The notes under the pieces: generated by a model
Databases searched by the model: none
Seen by the model: only the letters and a program-made list of their open reading frames with translations
Told to the model about the DNA's origin: nothing
Program-made: the position numbers and the translations under genes
Part shown: positions 16,831 to 26,301 of the stretch, piece after piece
Position numbering within the stretch: the stretch's first letter is position 1
Layout of the letters: each line of letters starts with the position of its first letter
From: Actinopolyspora lacussalsi
GTDB lineage: Bacteria; Actinomycetota; Actinomycetes; Mycobacteriales; Pseudonocardiaceae
Assembly (NCBI GenBank): GCA_030803735.1
Contig: JAURUC010000001.1
Coordinates: 83,501 to 147,500, forward strand
Direction of reading: 5' to 3'
Length of the DNA stretch: 64,000 nucleotides

Positions 16831-19800
16831 TGTTCCGTCCGCTCCAGACCGCGACCGTTCCACACGGTGTGGGTGCAGGCGATTCCGTGCCCGCTGCGCG
16901 GTCGCAGCACGTCGTAGATGTGCATCTTCGGGATCTTGGGGGAAACTCCCCAACCGCTCGGCCAGGTGATCATCCAGTCCATGTCCAGATCCACCAGCAA
17001 CCCCAGCATACGTGCCACCGTCGGGTCGTCCAGGCGCTCGAACGCCTCGTCCAGCAGTACGAGCCGCAACGGGTCGTGCTGCTGGGCCGCGGACTCGATG
17101 GCGTCGTAGAACGAAGCGGCCGCCGCGAACAGGGTCACGTAGGACACCAGCCGGGTTTCCCCCGAGGACAACTGTCGCAGTCGCCGCACCCGCCGCTGGT
17201 TGTCGGGACCGGAGTCGCGGACCCGCACCGTGAACTCGTACCAGTCCCGGTAGTCCAGCGCCTTGGACAGGATCTCACCGTAACCGCCGGAAACGCTCTC
17301 CCGCTGTGACTCGATCAGATCGGTGAAGACCCGTCGCAGCAGGGCGTCCTCCTGTTCCCCGCGTTCCGCGAACGGTTTCCGGACCACCTCGATGGCCTGC
17401 CGCATGTCCTCGCTCAGCGCGGTGGCGGGCTGCCAGTCCAGCTGCACGTGCACCCCCTGGCTGGAGCGCGCCCCCTCCAGCACCCGGTTCATCCGGTCGC
17501 ACAGATCCCGGGCCACCGCGATCTGGTCGCGCAGCCGCTCCGCGAGATCGCGGATGAGGTAGTCGGCGAAGATCGACCGGTACTGTTCGTTGAGGTACTC
17601 GCGCTGCTCGGCCAACCGCCGGTTTATCCGCATGGCCGCCTCGGCGACGGGCAGCGGACCCTCCTCGCCGATCACGGTCACGGTCAGCACCTCGTCCTCC
17701 TCGGCCGTGGTGACGTCGAAGTGGCCGCTCAGCGACTGCTTCAGCGGGTGCAGTTTGTCGTGCACCGCCTTGGCCGTCGTGCTACCCGGGGACGACCGGG
17801 CCACCGTGGTGGACAGCAGCGCGGTCACCGATTCCTCGACCCCACCTGGTTCTTCGGGCAGTTCCCCCTCGGTGGCGGCCACGGCCGCTGCCCACAGCCC
17901 CGGTAGTTCCATCGCCCGACGCAGCGCGCTCGCCGCTTCGCTGCTCTCCGACTCGCGCTCGGACAACCGGGCACGAGCCGCCGTCAGCTTCTCGTCGAGC
18001 TTCCCGGCCTCCTCCCGGGCCGCCGAGACCTGCTCCCTGACTTCGGGGAGCAGGTCTCGGAGCTGTTCCTGCTCCCGCGTCAGCTCCGCGACCTGTTCGG
18101 CGACGCGCCTGCCCTCGTCGTCGACGGAGGCGGTCAACTCCGCCAGAGCGGCGGCCTGCTCGGCGTGGTTCGCGCAGTGTTGCTCGGCCAGCGACTCCGC
18201 CGCCATCCGGTCGGCCACCGTCGCGTCGTGGTGCAGCACCGTGGTGCCCAGCTGCTCCAACGTGCCGAGGCATCGGGATCCGATCGCCTCGCGCAGGGTT
18301 TCCAACGCCCGCCGGGCATCAGTGGCGGACCGGTTGGCCTCCTGCAGCGCTTCGGTCTCCGGTTTCAACCCCGCTCCGCCCGCCGCGCGGGACAGCTCGG
18401 AACGCATCGCCTGCCAGCGCGCCTCCGCCTGTTCGTGGGCCTGCCGCAACCGGTTCGCGGTGCGCTGTGCCTCGTCCGCGTCGTCGACGGCGCTGCTCAG
18501 CCTCGCGTGCGCGCTGAACAGTTCGTCGTCGTCCGGGTAGGACTCCAGCTCGCGCTCCAGCGACTCGGCACGTCGTCCCGTGTCGGCCCGCTGCCGCTCC
18601 AGCTCACCGAGCTCCGCCCGAAGTTCCGCCAGCTCGGCCTCCAGCTCGGTGATGCGCTGCTGCCGAGCGGCACCGCGAGCCCCAGCGCCCACGTACTCGG
18701 CCATCTCCTTGCGCCACGCGCCGGAGAGCACGCCGCTGCGCCAGCGGCCGTCGGCGAGCACCGCCGTTTCCGCCGTGTCGTCCACGGCGACCGAACACAG
18801 CAACGCCTTGATCCGCGCCTCGGGGACGGGGCAGTCCGGTTCGGCGGCGGGCACCAGCAGTTCGGACAGGGAGCCCCCGGTGAGCCGTTCGCCCGGGGTC
18901 GCCACCACGTCGGAGGTGGCGACGTCGGTGGCGGTGCCGTCGGTTGTCACCCACGCGTTGAGCAGTCCGCAGGCCTCCAGCGCACCTTCCAGCGCGGCCC
19001 GTTCGGCCCCGGAAAGCGATTCCGCGAAGTCCACCAGTCGGTAGAACGCCTCGCCAGAGCCCGGGTCCCGTTCCGCGGTGGCCCAGGAGGGCGAGGCCGG
19101 TACCCGCTCGCCGCCGGAGCGCAGTTCCGCGAGTTCGGTGTCGCGTTCCGACACCGCCGAACGGGTCTCCGCCAGCTTCCGGTCCAGCTCGGTGATGCGC
19201 ATCCGCACGCGATGCAGCACCGGCTGCGCCCACTCGCGCATCCGCTCCCGACCGCCGCGCGCCGCGAAGCGGTCGGCTGTCAGCTGTTCCGGCGTCGGTG
19301 ATTCCGGGGGCGGGGGTGTTCCCGCGGCCTCGCTCGCCAGCGCGCCGTCGTGCCACCAGCGTCGAACCCGGTCCAGCCATGCCACGGCGGTGTCGTACAG
19401 GTCCTGCCGTACCTGGTTGCGTCGTGCTGCGGCCTCCGTGGCGGTCAACTTCGCCGCTTCGGCCTGTCGTCCGGCGTCGGAGACCTCGGCCCGCTGCCGA
19501 TCCGTCTCCTCGGCCTGCTGCCGCAGTGTCAGGGTCAACGCACCGCGTTCCCGCGCGGCCTCGACCGCCCCGGCGGCGTGCTCGTCGACCTCACGCAGCC
19601 GCGAGGCGAGTTCCTCGGTGTCGGGTTGTGGGGGGATGTGCCGTGCCACGTCGAGCCATTCGGAACCGCTGTCGGCCGTGCCGCGCACGACCTCCCAGCG
19701 GACCGTGGCCTCGGTGGGAGGCATCGTCGGTATCGCCGGTGCCAGCGAACCGTCCAATCCCGACGCCCTGAGCCCGGCATCGGCCTGTTGGCGGTGCTGT

Positions 19801-21038
19801 TCGGCCGCGTCGATGTCCGAGCTCAGTCGTTCCAGCATGCCCAGCACCGTGGAGACCGAGCGCTGTTCCTGGTCACGGTGCCGTTCGGCCGTGCGCAGCG
19901 CGCCCTCCGCCGCGGAGCGCTCGTTGTCCACCAGTGCCCTGCGGTCGTGCAGGTTCTGCAGCTCGGTGTAGGCCGGACTCTGTCGCAGCGCCCCCAGCGA
20001 GGAGTCCAGCTCGCGGTCACGCCGCTCCAGCTCGCCGACCCGTTCCTCGCTCGCGGAACGTTTGTCCAGTTCGGATCGGTACCGCTCGGCCAGCTCGTCG
20101 ATCGTAGTGTGCAGCGAGTCGTGCTGCCTGGCCGCCTCGCGGGACGCCTTCGCACGTGTGCGCAGGACTGTCAGCGCGTAGTCCGCGTAGGTGGTCAGGA
20201 ACGAGCTCAGCGCGCTGTCGGCCGTGGTCAGCCGCAGGATGTTCTCGCGGATGGACTCCAGGTCCTCGAACGAGGTCGCCAGCCGCTGTATCAGCGTCGA
20301 GTCCAGCGGCGGCAGCGCGTCGGACAGGATCTGTTCGAGCTGTCCCTCCTGCACCCGCAGTCCGACGTCGGGGTTGCGCAGCGTGCGTTGCAGGTGCAGC
20401 AGGTCGCCGTAGCGCTCCGGGGTGATGCCGTAAACCGTGCCCGCGATTCTGGCCCGGAAGGACTGCTCGTCGTGCAGGCACTCCGCACCCAGCTCCTCGC
20501 GCAGCTGGGGCTGGCTCAGCGGCACCTCTCCCGGACCGATCAGCCGCAGGTCGTGCTCGACCCGGCGTTCGGTGACGAACCGCCAAGAATCGCTGATCTG
20601 GTTCGAGGTCGCGGTGGCCTTCACACCGATCCCGCAGGTCAGAAACCGTTCGGAGCCGTCGTGCGAGATCCTGGACAGTTCCACCCAGGCATAGCCGAGC
20701 CGGTTGCCACCGCTCTCGCGCTCGTCGAGCATCAGCCGCTTCATGCTGACCGTGTCGAATCCCTTGGACCCGATCTGCCGCAGATCACCGTCCAGGCACA
20801 GCGGCAGCAGCAACTCCAGGGTCCGGGACTTCCCGGAGCCGTTGGTCCCCTGGAAGATCGCGCGTCCACCGCTGAGGTCGAACGTCTGGTTGGCGTACTG
20901 CCAGATGTTGACCACGCCGCCCCGCCGCAGGCGCCACCGGCTGCCGACCCCCTCACCTCCGGGGGGCTCTCCGCCGGAAGCGGTCGAAAGGTGCTGTGCT
21001 GCCGCACCGTCGGGCTGCGTCACCGCTTCCGTGCTCAC
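16827..21038 (-). CDS. jetC: Wadjet JetC-like SMC/MukB-type ATPase (TIGR02680)
   Basis: 1403-residue motor subunit expected to extrude DNA loops from small circular plasmids. Walker A is GTNGSGKS at residues 64-71, the ABC signature LSSGE at about 1290-1294, and Walker B LVLLDEAFE at about 1326-1334. In between lie long coiled-coil stretches (about 270-420 and 780-1080) around a central hinge-like part. The first 35 residues are a disordered lead-in. The GTG start overlaps the jetB stop (GTGA). This domain order fits type II Wadjet rather than RecN or SbcC. Confidence 0.9.
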   Translation of the reverse strand: MSTEAVTQPDGAAAQHLSTASGGEPPGGEGVGSRWRLRRGGVVNIWQYANQTFDLSGGRAIFQGTNGSGKSRTLELLLPLCLDGDLRQIGSKGFDTVSMKRLMLDERESGGNRLGYAWVELSRISHDGSERFLTCGIGVKATATSNQISDSWRFVTERRVEHDLRLIGPGEVPLSQPQLREELGAECLHDEQSFRARIAGTVYGITPERYGDLLHLQRTLRNPDVGLRVQEGQLEQILSDALPPLDSTLIQRLATSFEDLESIRENILRLTTADSALSSFLTTYADYALTVLRTRAKASREAARQHDSLHTTIDELAERYRSELDKRSASEERVGELERRDRELDSSLGALRQSPAYTELQNLHDRRALVDNERSAAEGALRTAERHRDQEQRSVSTVLGMLERLSSDIDAAEQHRQQADAGLRASGLDGSLAPAIPTMPPTEATVRWEVVRGTADSGSEWLDVARHIPPQPDTEELASRLREVDEHAAGAVEAARERGALTLTLRQQAEETDRQRAEVSDAGRQAEAAKLTATEAAARRNQVRQDLYDTAVAWLDRVRRWWHDGALASEAAGTPPPPESPTPEQLTADRFAARGGRERMREWAQPVLHRVRMRITELDRKLAETRSAVSERDTELAELRSGGERVPASPSWATAERDPGSGEAFYRLVDFAESLSGAERAALEGALEACGLLNAWVTTDGTATDVATSDVVATPGERLTGGSLSELLVPAAEPDCPVPEARIKALLCSVAVDDTAETAVLADGRWRSGVLSGAWRKEMAEYVGAGARGAARQQRITELEAELAELRAELGELERQRADTGRRAESLERELESYPDDDELFSAHARLSSAVDDADEAQRTANRLRQAHEQAEARWQAMRSELSRAAGGAGLKPETEALQEANRSATDARRALETLREAIGSRCLGTLEQLGTTVLHHDATVADRMAAESLAEQHCANHAEQAAALAELTASVDDEGRRVAEQVAELTREQEQLRDLLPEVREQVSAAREEAGKLDEKLTAARARLSERESESSEAASALRRAMELPGLWAAAVAATEGELPEEPGGVEESVTALLSTTVARSSPGSTTAKAVHDKLHPLKQSLSGHFDVTTAEEDEVLTVTVIGEEGPLPVAEAAMRINRRLAEQREYLNEQYRSIFADYLIRDLAERLRDQIAVARDLCDRMNRVLEGARSSQGVHVQLDWQPATALSEDMRQAIEVVRKPFAERGEQEDALLRRVFTDLIESQRESVSGGYGEILSKALDYRDWYEFTVRVRDSGPDNQRRVRRLRQLSSGETRLVSYVTLFAAAASFYDAIESAAQQHDPLRLVLLDEAFERLDDPTVARMLGLLVDLDMDWMITWPSGWGVSPKIPKMHIYDVLRPRSGHGIACTHTVWNGRGLERTEH

Positions 21039-22291
21039 CGGGCGGGTTCTCCTTCCGGATAGTCGAACAACGCTAGGTCGGGCACCGCTGTTTCGGCGGG
21101 GGGTTCGGTTTCCCGCTCCGCCGGGGCCGGTTCACCGTCGGGAATCGGTAGCCAGCGGTGCGCGCTGGGGCTGAGCAGCCACCACTCCGTATCCCCGGAT
21201 TCGTGCGGGATCAGCACGCCCACCCGCCGCAGCAGGTCCACCACCATCGTGACCAGCGAGTCCGGGTCTTCGATCGCCCGGCGGGACCAGGCGGCCGGAT
21301 ACCTCTCCAGCAGCTCCTCGCAGACCCTGCCGAAATCCTCCCGCGTCACCGGGTGCCGGTGGTCGCCCTCCCTGGCCGTCGAGCCGTCCAGCAGCCGCGG
21401 AATCGCGAGCTGTGCCACGCGCGCCACCGTCGAGCTACCGGGGAACGAGGTGTCGTTGAGGTAGTCCTGCGGGTCGGTCGTGGCGATGCCCTCCGAACGT
21501 GACTCGGCGACGATGCCGAAGTACCGCTCCAGCAGCCGGGTCTCACCGGCACGGTGCCTGCGCAACCAGTTCGCCTGCGACTCCGGGAGGTCTCGGTAGT
21601 GCACCACCGGATCCTCCACCAGCCTGCGCCGCACGGCCTGTTCCACAGGGGCCGCGTGCACGCCCGCATCGCCCGACGCCAGTTCCACCAACCGTTGCGG
21701 ACCGTCGGCCTCCGACAGCGGTCCGCTCACGAGTTGACCGAGCAGATCGGTATCGACGGTGATCAGCGCCTCCGCCGTGGCGTCGCCGGCGAGCGGGCCG
21801 ACCGTGCCCTCGGTCTCGGTGAGCACCCCGAGGGCGACCAGATGGCGCAGTGCGGTGGCCAGCGCCCTGCGGTCACCGGGCTCGTCGTCGATCGTGATCC
21901 CCGCTTCCACGGCGGCTCCACGAACGTCGTCGATCAGCCGTGACAGCAGTACCTGCTTTCCGCACCCGGTCAGCGCGGCCAGCGTCAGCGCCACGTAGGC
22001 GTAGCCACGCGGGGTGAGAGTGGGGACCGCCCTGGTGGCGTCCCGACCGGGGCCGGACTTGTACAACCGCGCGTACCGCCTGCGGATCACCAACCGGTAG
22101 CCGAGCAGCGTGGCGAACAGCTCCCGCAGCACCTCGCGGTGGCGGTAGATCATGCCCAGCAGGTCGCCGTCCTGACTCGCCGCGTGCAGTAACGGGCGGC
22201 GCAGCAGCGTCCTGGCACAGCGCACCACGTTGGCCGCGTCTATATCGCCGAGTCGGTCGAACCCCGGAACCGAGGTCTCCCGTGTTCTCAT
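21035..22291 (-). CDS. jetB: Wadjet JetB-like kleisin-interacting subunit (TIGR02678/DUF2398)
   Basis: 418 residues. It matches the TIGR02678 family, which corresponds to JetB (MukE-like, winged-helix) of type II Wadjet. Typical pieces are ARTLLRRPLLHAASQDGDLL near the N-terminus, ALRHLVALGVLTETEG, and a C-terminal winged-helix part VVDLLRRVGVLIP. The ATG at 22291 overlaps the jetA stop (ATGA). The open frame extends upstream to 22888, but that part is only a shadow of jetA. It should bridge the kleisin JetA and the ATPase JetC. Confidence 0.85.
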   Translation of the reverse strand: MRTRETSVPGFDRLGDIDAANVVRCARTLLRRPLLHAASQDGDLLGMIYRHREVLRELFATLLGYRLVIRRRYARLYKSGPGRDATRAVPTLTPRGYAYVALTLAALTGCGKQVLLSRLIDDVRGAAVEAGITIDDEPGDRRALATALRHLVALGVLTETEGTVGPLAGDATAEALITVDTDLLGQLVSGPLSEADGPQRLVELASGDAGVHAAPVEQAVRRRLVEDPVVHYRDLPESQANWLRRHRAGETRLLERYFGIVAESRSEGIATTDPQDYLNDTSFPGSSTVARVAQLAIPRLLDGSTAREGDHRHPVTREDFGRVCEELLERYPAAWSRRAIEDPDSLVTMVVDLLRRVGVLIPHESGDTEWWLLSPSAHRWLPIPDGEPAPAERETEPPAETAVPDLALFDYPEGEPAR

Positions 22292-24084
22292 CGGATCGCT
22301 CCGTCGGTGACGTTCTCGTGGTTCGCGGCGCCGGTCGTGGTGAACCTCCCGGACATCTCGGAGACGTCCAGCTCCACCGCCGTGTCCCGCAGGGTCAGCT
22401 CGCCGCGCACGCTGGAGATCGTGGTCGGTCCCTCCGGGCTGTGTCGGATCCGCAGCCGCAGTCGGTGAACCGGTTCCAACGCCGTGCGGGTTTCGGCCGG
22501 ATCCTCCCGATCGGCCATCGCCAGCGTCAGCAGTTCGCACAGCACTTCCAGCGCGTCGGCGGAGAATCTGCTCCCCGCCGGGTTTTCCGACGCGGCGGCC
22601 AGCTCCGCCACGGCAGCGGCACGTCGCTGCTGCTCGGCGCGGCGTTCGTCCAGCAGTTGCCGCTCGGTCATTGGGTCGTGCAGCACCCGAGAAGTGCCGC
22701 CGCTGCCGCTCCGATCGGCGCGGTTGCGGACGTTGACCGGGATCTCCACGCGGTTTCCCGCGAGCCAACTGGTGGCGTGCTCGTCCCCGTCGTGCGGCGG
22801 GGCGGGCTGAAAACACCGGGAGGAGTACAGCCCGAAAGCGGCGGCGTAGAGCCGATGCGCCCCGGCCTGGTCCGAGTCGTCGAACCAACGCGCCAGGTGG
22901 AGCAGATCGCTCCGACGCCCCGGTACCGGCCCACCGCCCGAGGTTGCGTGCTTGACGCTGGCCAGCAACGAGCCGATCGCGCGTGCGGTGGCCTCGCGCA
23001 GGGCCGACACCTGGCTCGGCCTGCCCGGCGAGTCCAGGAACCAGTCGGTGAGTTCCTGCCAGTCGGCCCCGGTCCTGCCGCGTGCCCGTTCCACCTCGTC
23101 ACCGAGGTCCTCCACGGTGCCCAGCGCCGCCAGCAGTTGGTCCCGACGCCGCGCCAGCACGCTCAACGACGCCGCGATCGGTTCGGTGTGGCGGATCACG
23201 TCCTCGACCACCGACTGGATGTACTCCACCAGCAGGTTCCGGAAACCGGATATCTCGCCCGCGTTCAGGTGATGCCTGGTGACCACCTGACCGAGGTAGG
23301 CGTAGAAATCGCGAACGGTGTCGGCGAGCTCGGAGTGCTGCAGGAAGACCGTGGTTACCTGTTCCGAGAGGCGTTCCCTGGTCTGCTCCGACAGGGCTGC
23401 GGCGCTCGTCTCCTCGGGAAGCAGCTCTACGATCCCGCTCAGCCCGCGTTCGATGGCAGGCAGCAACTCCTTGGAGACTTCCCGGGCCCCCTCGGGGACC
23501 CGCAACAGCGCGTCCACGTCCCGCTGCACCCGCACACCCAGCTTGCTCACCTGGAAGCGGACACTGCCGTGCTGGAACTCCGCGATGCTGGACGCGGTTG
23601 TCTCGCGTCTGCCGTGGGTCAGGTTGCCCCACTCGCGGAGCTTGCGCAGCCGTTCGACCACGGTCGACAGCTCGGACTCGCCCTCGGAGATCCTGCCCTC
23701 GCGCTCGGCCACCGCCAGCGTTCCCGCGACCTCCGCCGCGGAGAGGTCCGCGAGCAGTGTGGAGGTGAACAGCCGCATGATCGTCAGGTAGGTGCGGTGA
23801 CCGCTCACCTGCAGATGACGGTAGAGCAGCAGGCGTCGTTCACCGGAGTCGACCTCCGCGCCCGCCGGAAGGTCCCGTTCGGCCGTCGGGCTGTCCGAGA
23901 CCTCGTCGCCCGCGGCGGCTGTTCCGCTGTTCGGGGAAGCGGTTCTCGCGAGGTCCGCGCCGTCCGTTCCGGTCCCGGTGATCCGCTCCGGCCCCGGTGG
24001 ACGTGCGACCGGGGCACCGTGGGGCGGCACGGCGTTCGGCATCGCCCCGGAGCGCGGCTCGACGGCTTCGTGATCGGCGGTCAC
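22288..24084 (-). CDS. jetA: Wadjet JetA-like kleisin subunit (TIGR02677/DUF2397)
   Basis: 598 residues. It matches TIGR02677, the kleisin (MukF-like) subunit of type II Wadjet. The family core starts near residue 80 (RLLLYRHLQVSGHRTYLTIMRLF), followed by helical segments and a C-terminal winged-helix part. The first 75 residues are Pro/Ala-rich and unlike the family. The GTG at 24084 lacks a clear ribosome site, so an internal start such as the ATG at codon 15 is possible. First gene of the operon, divergent from cobD. Confidence 0.85.
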   Translation of the reverse strand: MTADHEAVEPRSGAMPNAVPPHGAPVARPPGPERITGTGTDGADLARTASPNSGTAAAGDEVSDSPTAERDLPAGAEVDSGERRLLLYRHLQVSGHRTYLTIMRLFTSTLLADLSAAEVAGTLAVAEREGRISEGESELSTVVERLRKLREWGNLTHGRRETTASSIAEFQHGSVRFQVSKLGVRVQRDVDALLRVPEGAREVSKELLPAIERGLSGIVELLPEETSAAALSEQTRERLSEQVTTVFLQHSELADTVRDFYAYLGQVVTRHHLNAGEISGFRNLLVEYIQSVVEDVIRHTEPIAASLSVLARRRDQLLAALGTVEDLGDEVERARGRTGADWQELTDWFLDSPGRPSQVSALREATARAIGSLLASVKHATSGGGPVPGRRSDLLHLARWFDDSDQAGAHRLYAAAFGLYSSRCFQPAPPHDGDEHATSWLAGNRVEIPVNVRNRADRSGSGGTSRVLHDPMTERQLLDERRAEQQRRAAAVAELAAASENPAGSRFSADALEVLCELLTLAMADREDPAETRTALEPVHRLRLRIRHSPEGPTTISSVRGELTLRDTAVELDVSEMSGRFTTTGAANHENVTDGAIR

Positions 24085-24217
24085 GGTCAGCCACGATAAC
24101 TCCGGTCACGGACGCCACCGAAAACACTCCGTTACTCGTGGCCTCGGTGTGCCTCGCGTCGTCACGGAAAGGTAGCGTGCGCCACGGACGTGGTCGACCT
24201 TGCGAGGAGGAATTGCC

Positions 24218-25159
24218 GTGAGCTCGGGGCGGGCGGTCGGTTTATTACTCGGCGTAGCCGCTGACGCGGTTCTGGGGGATCCGAAACGCGGACATCCGGT
24301 GGCGGCGTTCGGCAGGACCGCCCAACGGGCCGAGTCGGTCACCTACCGCGACAGCCGTTCGGCCGGCGTGCTGCACACCGCCGGGTTGGTCGGCGCGACC
24401 GTGGGACTCGGTGTGATTTTCCAGCGGATGGTCCGGCGTTCGCCGGTCGCCGAAGCGACGTTGACCGCCCTGACCACCTGGAGCGTGCTCGGCGGCGCCT
24501 CCCTGGCACGTGAGGGCAGTGCGATGGCCGCTCATCTCGACTCCGGTGAGTTGGCGGCGGCGCGTTCCAGGCTGCGCGGACTGTGCGGTCGTCGCGCCGA
24601 TGACCTCGACAACCAGGGACTGGCGCGTGCCACGGTCGAATCGGTGGCGGAGAACACCTCGGACGCGGTCATCGCCCCGCTGTTCTGGGGAGCCCTCACG
24701 GGAGTTCCCGGTCTCGTCGGTTACCGGGCGGCCAACACGCTCGACGCCATGATCGGGAACCGGAGTAGCAGGTACCGCGCGTTCGGCTGGGGCGCGGCGC
24801 GGCTGGACGATCTGCTGAACCTGCTCCCGGCACGCACCACCGCGATGCTGACCGTGGTGTGCGCACCGGTGGTCGGTGGCTCGGCACGCGAGAGCGGCCG
24901 GATCAGGCGACGGGACGCCTCGGCGCACCCCAGCCCCAACGCGGGCCAGGTCGAGGCGGCGTTCGCCGGTGCGCTGCGCATCAGGCTGGGAGGCCGGATC
25001 GACTACGAGCACGCCGCCGAGACCCGTCCCGTGCTGGGGGAGGGGCGTACCGCCGACGGTGGCGACGTCACGCGGAGTGTCGAGCTGTCCAGGCTGATCG
25101 GAACCGTGGGGGGTGCGCTGGCCGCTGTGACGGCGCTGGTCGCAGGCAGACGGAGGTGA
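24218..25159 (+). CDS. cobD: Adenosylcobinamide-phosphate synthase
   Basis: CobD/CbiB attaches the aminopropanol arm to adenosylcobyric acid in cobalamin synthesis, at the membrane. 313 residues with several hydrophobic helices and the family blocks DAVLGDPKRGHPVAAFG, ATVESVAENTSDAVIAPLFWG and HPSPNAGQVEAAFAGAL. GAGGAGG 8 nt before the GTG at 24218 decides the start over an upstream TTG at 24200. It sits in the same neighbourhood as a CobC-like aminotransferase and an RNase H/CobC phosphatase, as in Mycobacterium. Confidence 0.92.
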   Translation: MSSGRAVGLLLGVAADAVLGDPKRGHPVAAFGRTAQRAESVTYRDSRSAGVLHTAGLVGATVGLGVIFQRMVRRSPVAEATLTALTTWSVLGGASLAREGSAMAAHLDSGELAAARSRLRGLCGRRADDLDNQGLARATVESVAENTSDAVIAPLFWGALTGVPGLVGYRAANTLDAMIGNRSSRYRAFGWGAARLDDLLNLLPARTTAMLTVVCAPVVGGSARESGRIRRRDASAHPSPNAGQVEAAFAGALRIRLGGRIDYEHAAETRPVLGEGRTADGGDVTRSVELSRLIGTVGGALAAVTALVAGRRR

Positions 25160-25183
25160 GTCGTTCCGCGAAGAGCTCGCCGG

Positions 25184-26074
25184 TCAGGTACCCGCCGAGT
25201 TCCGCTGCTCACGGTTCTCCTGCTCCCGGCGTTCCTCCGCCGCGATCAGCTCGGCGACCGACATGCGGGGTTTCCGCTTCCGCCCGCCGGTCCCGGGGCT
25301 ACCCGCGTCCGGCGTTCCTCCGGCCGAGGTCCGGCCGTTCGGGGTGCGGGGTGAACGCGCTTCGCTGTAAACCAGATACCCCAACGCCAGCGGCGCCATG
25401 ACTCCGAAGATGATCCACTGCATCGCGTACGAGAGGTAGGGCCCGGACTCCAGCCTCGGCAGTGGCACTGCCTGCAGCACACCGGGCTGCTCGGACACCA
25501 GCGTGAAGTAACCGGAGCGCATCGGGATGTCGACGCCGCGCTCCACCGTGTTCGCGTTGATCGCGTACGTCCACCGGTGGTCGTCGTGGCGGAACGTCGA
25601 CCGCTGCTCGGCGTCGTACTCGTTCGCGCGGATCCGCGCCGTCAACCGCACCGTTCCCTCCGGGGCGGCCGCGTACTCCGGTGCCCTGGTCGACTCCACC
25701 GGGCGGATGAATCCGCGGTCCACCAGCACCGTCCCACCGTTCTCCAGCCGGAACGGGGTCAGCACCTCGAAAGCGGGTTCGCCGAGTACGGTGCGCTGCC
25801 AGGCCAGTGTCTCGCCCCGGGAAAGGTAGTGACCGGTGAACGTCACCCGTTTCCACTCGGTCGAGGAGCTCGGCGCCTCCTCACGGGGCAGCACATCACG
25901 CAACGGCTTGGGCTCCGCCCGCATCGACGCCCGGATCGCGTCGTTGCGCGCCTGCGTCTCGTTGTGCCTGCTGAACTGCCACGGTGCCAACACCGTGAAG
26001 CAGAGCGTGGAAAAAACAGCCACCAGCAGGAGCAACGCGAGCCAGCCGGGGCGCAGTAGAAATCCGAAACGCAC
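25184..26074 (-). CDS. SURF1 family protein
   Basis: About 296 residues. SURF1 proteins help assemble cytochrome c oxidase, probably by handling heme a. One N-terminal helix (LRPGWLALLLLVAVFSTLCFTVLAPWQ cut short here as LRPGWLALLLLVAVF) and one C-terminal helix (AMQWIIFGVMAPLALGYL) flank an extracytoplasmic domain with the ETLAWQRTVLGEPAFEVL and VLVDRGFI motifs. A long basic, Gly/Pro-rich tail follows. The GTG at 26074 is preferred because the helix then starts at once; the open frame reaches 26113. Convergent with cobD. Confidence 0.85.
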   Translation of the reverse strand: MRFGFLLRPGWLALLLLVAVFSTLCFTVLAPWQFSRHNETQARNDAIRASMRAEPKPLRDVLPREEAPSSSTEWKRVTFTGHYLSRGETLAWQRTVLGEPAFEVLTPFRLENGGTVLVDRGFIRPVESTRAPEYAAAPEGTVRLTARIRANEYDAEQRSTFRHDDHRWTYAINANTVERGVDIPMRSGYFTLVSEQPGVLQAVPLPRLESGPYLSYAMQWIIFGVMAPLALGYLVYSEARSPRTPNGRTSAGGTPDAGSPGTGGRKRKPRMSVAELIAAEERREQENREQRNSAGT

Positions 26075-26132
26075 GGGTCCACGGTAGGCCGGGCGATGGC
26101 CGGTGCGCCGCACGGGTCCACCCGGTAGTGGG

Positions 26133-26301
26133 CCGTTCAGGAAACGTGTCAGAGTGTTCCTGAGCCGTCGCCTTGCGGCGCGGCGTTGACCCCGGTTCCG
26201 TCCGGGGTCTTCCCGTGGCGATACCCGTCGCCAGCGTGGCTGGTCTTAGGTGGGTTTCCAGCGGGCGTGTTTTCCGTCCCGACGCAACTCGCCGTGGACG
26301 C
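26133..26301 (-). ncRNA. Predicted omega RNA (reRNA) of the tnpB element
   Basis: It overlaps the tnpB 3' end and runs to the element end. Hairpins: CGCC-TTGC-GGCG (26169-26180), a 7-bp stem 26189-26195/26202-26208, CCAGC-GTG-GCTGG (26231-26243) and the terminal stem 26138-26143/26157-26162. The copy at 50267-50435 is the same length, and its second and third stems are changed at both sides while pairing is kept. Guide sequence would be copied from DNA beyond position 26133. Confidence 0.75.

Noticed and set aside
17782..18273. Frames inside jetC on both strands
   Set aside because: Low-complexity Arg/Gly/Ala products typical of shadows in high-GC coiled-coil genes.
22292..22888. Longer N-terminus for jetB
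   Set aside because: The extra 198 residues are a frame shadow of jetA; the ATG at 22291 with the ATGA overlap fits the operon pattern.
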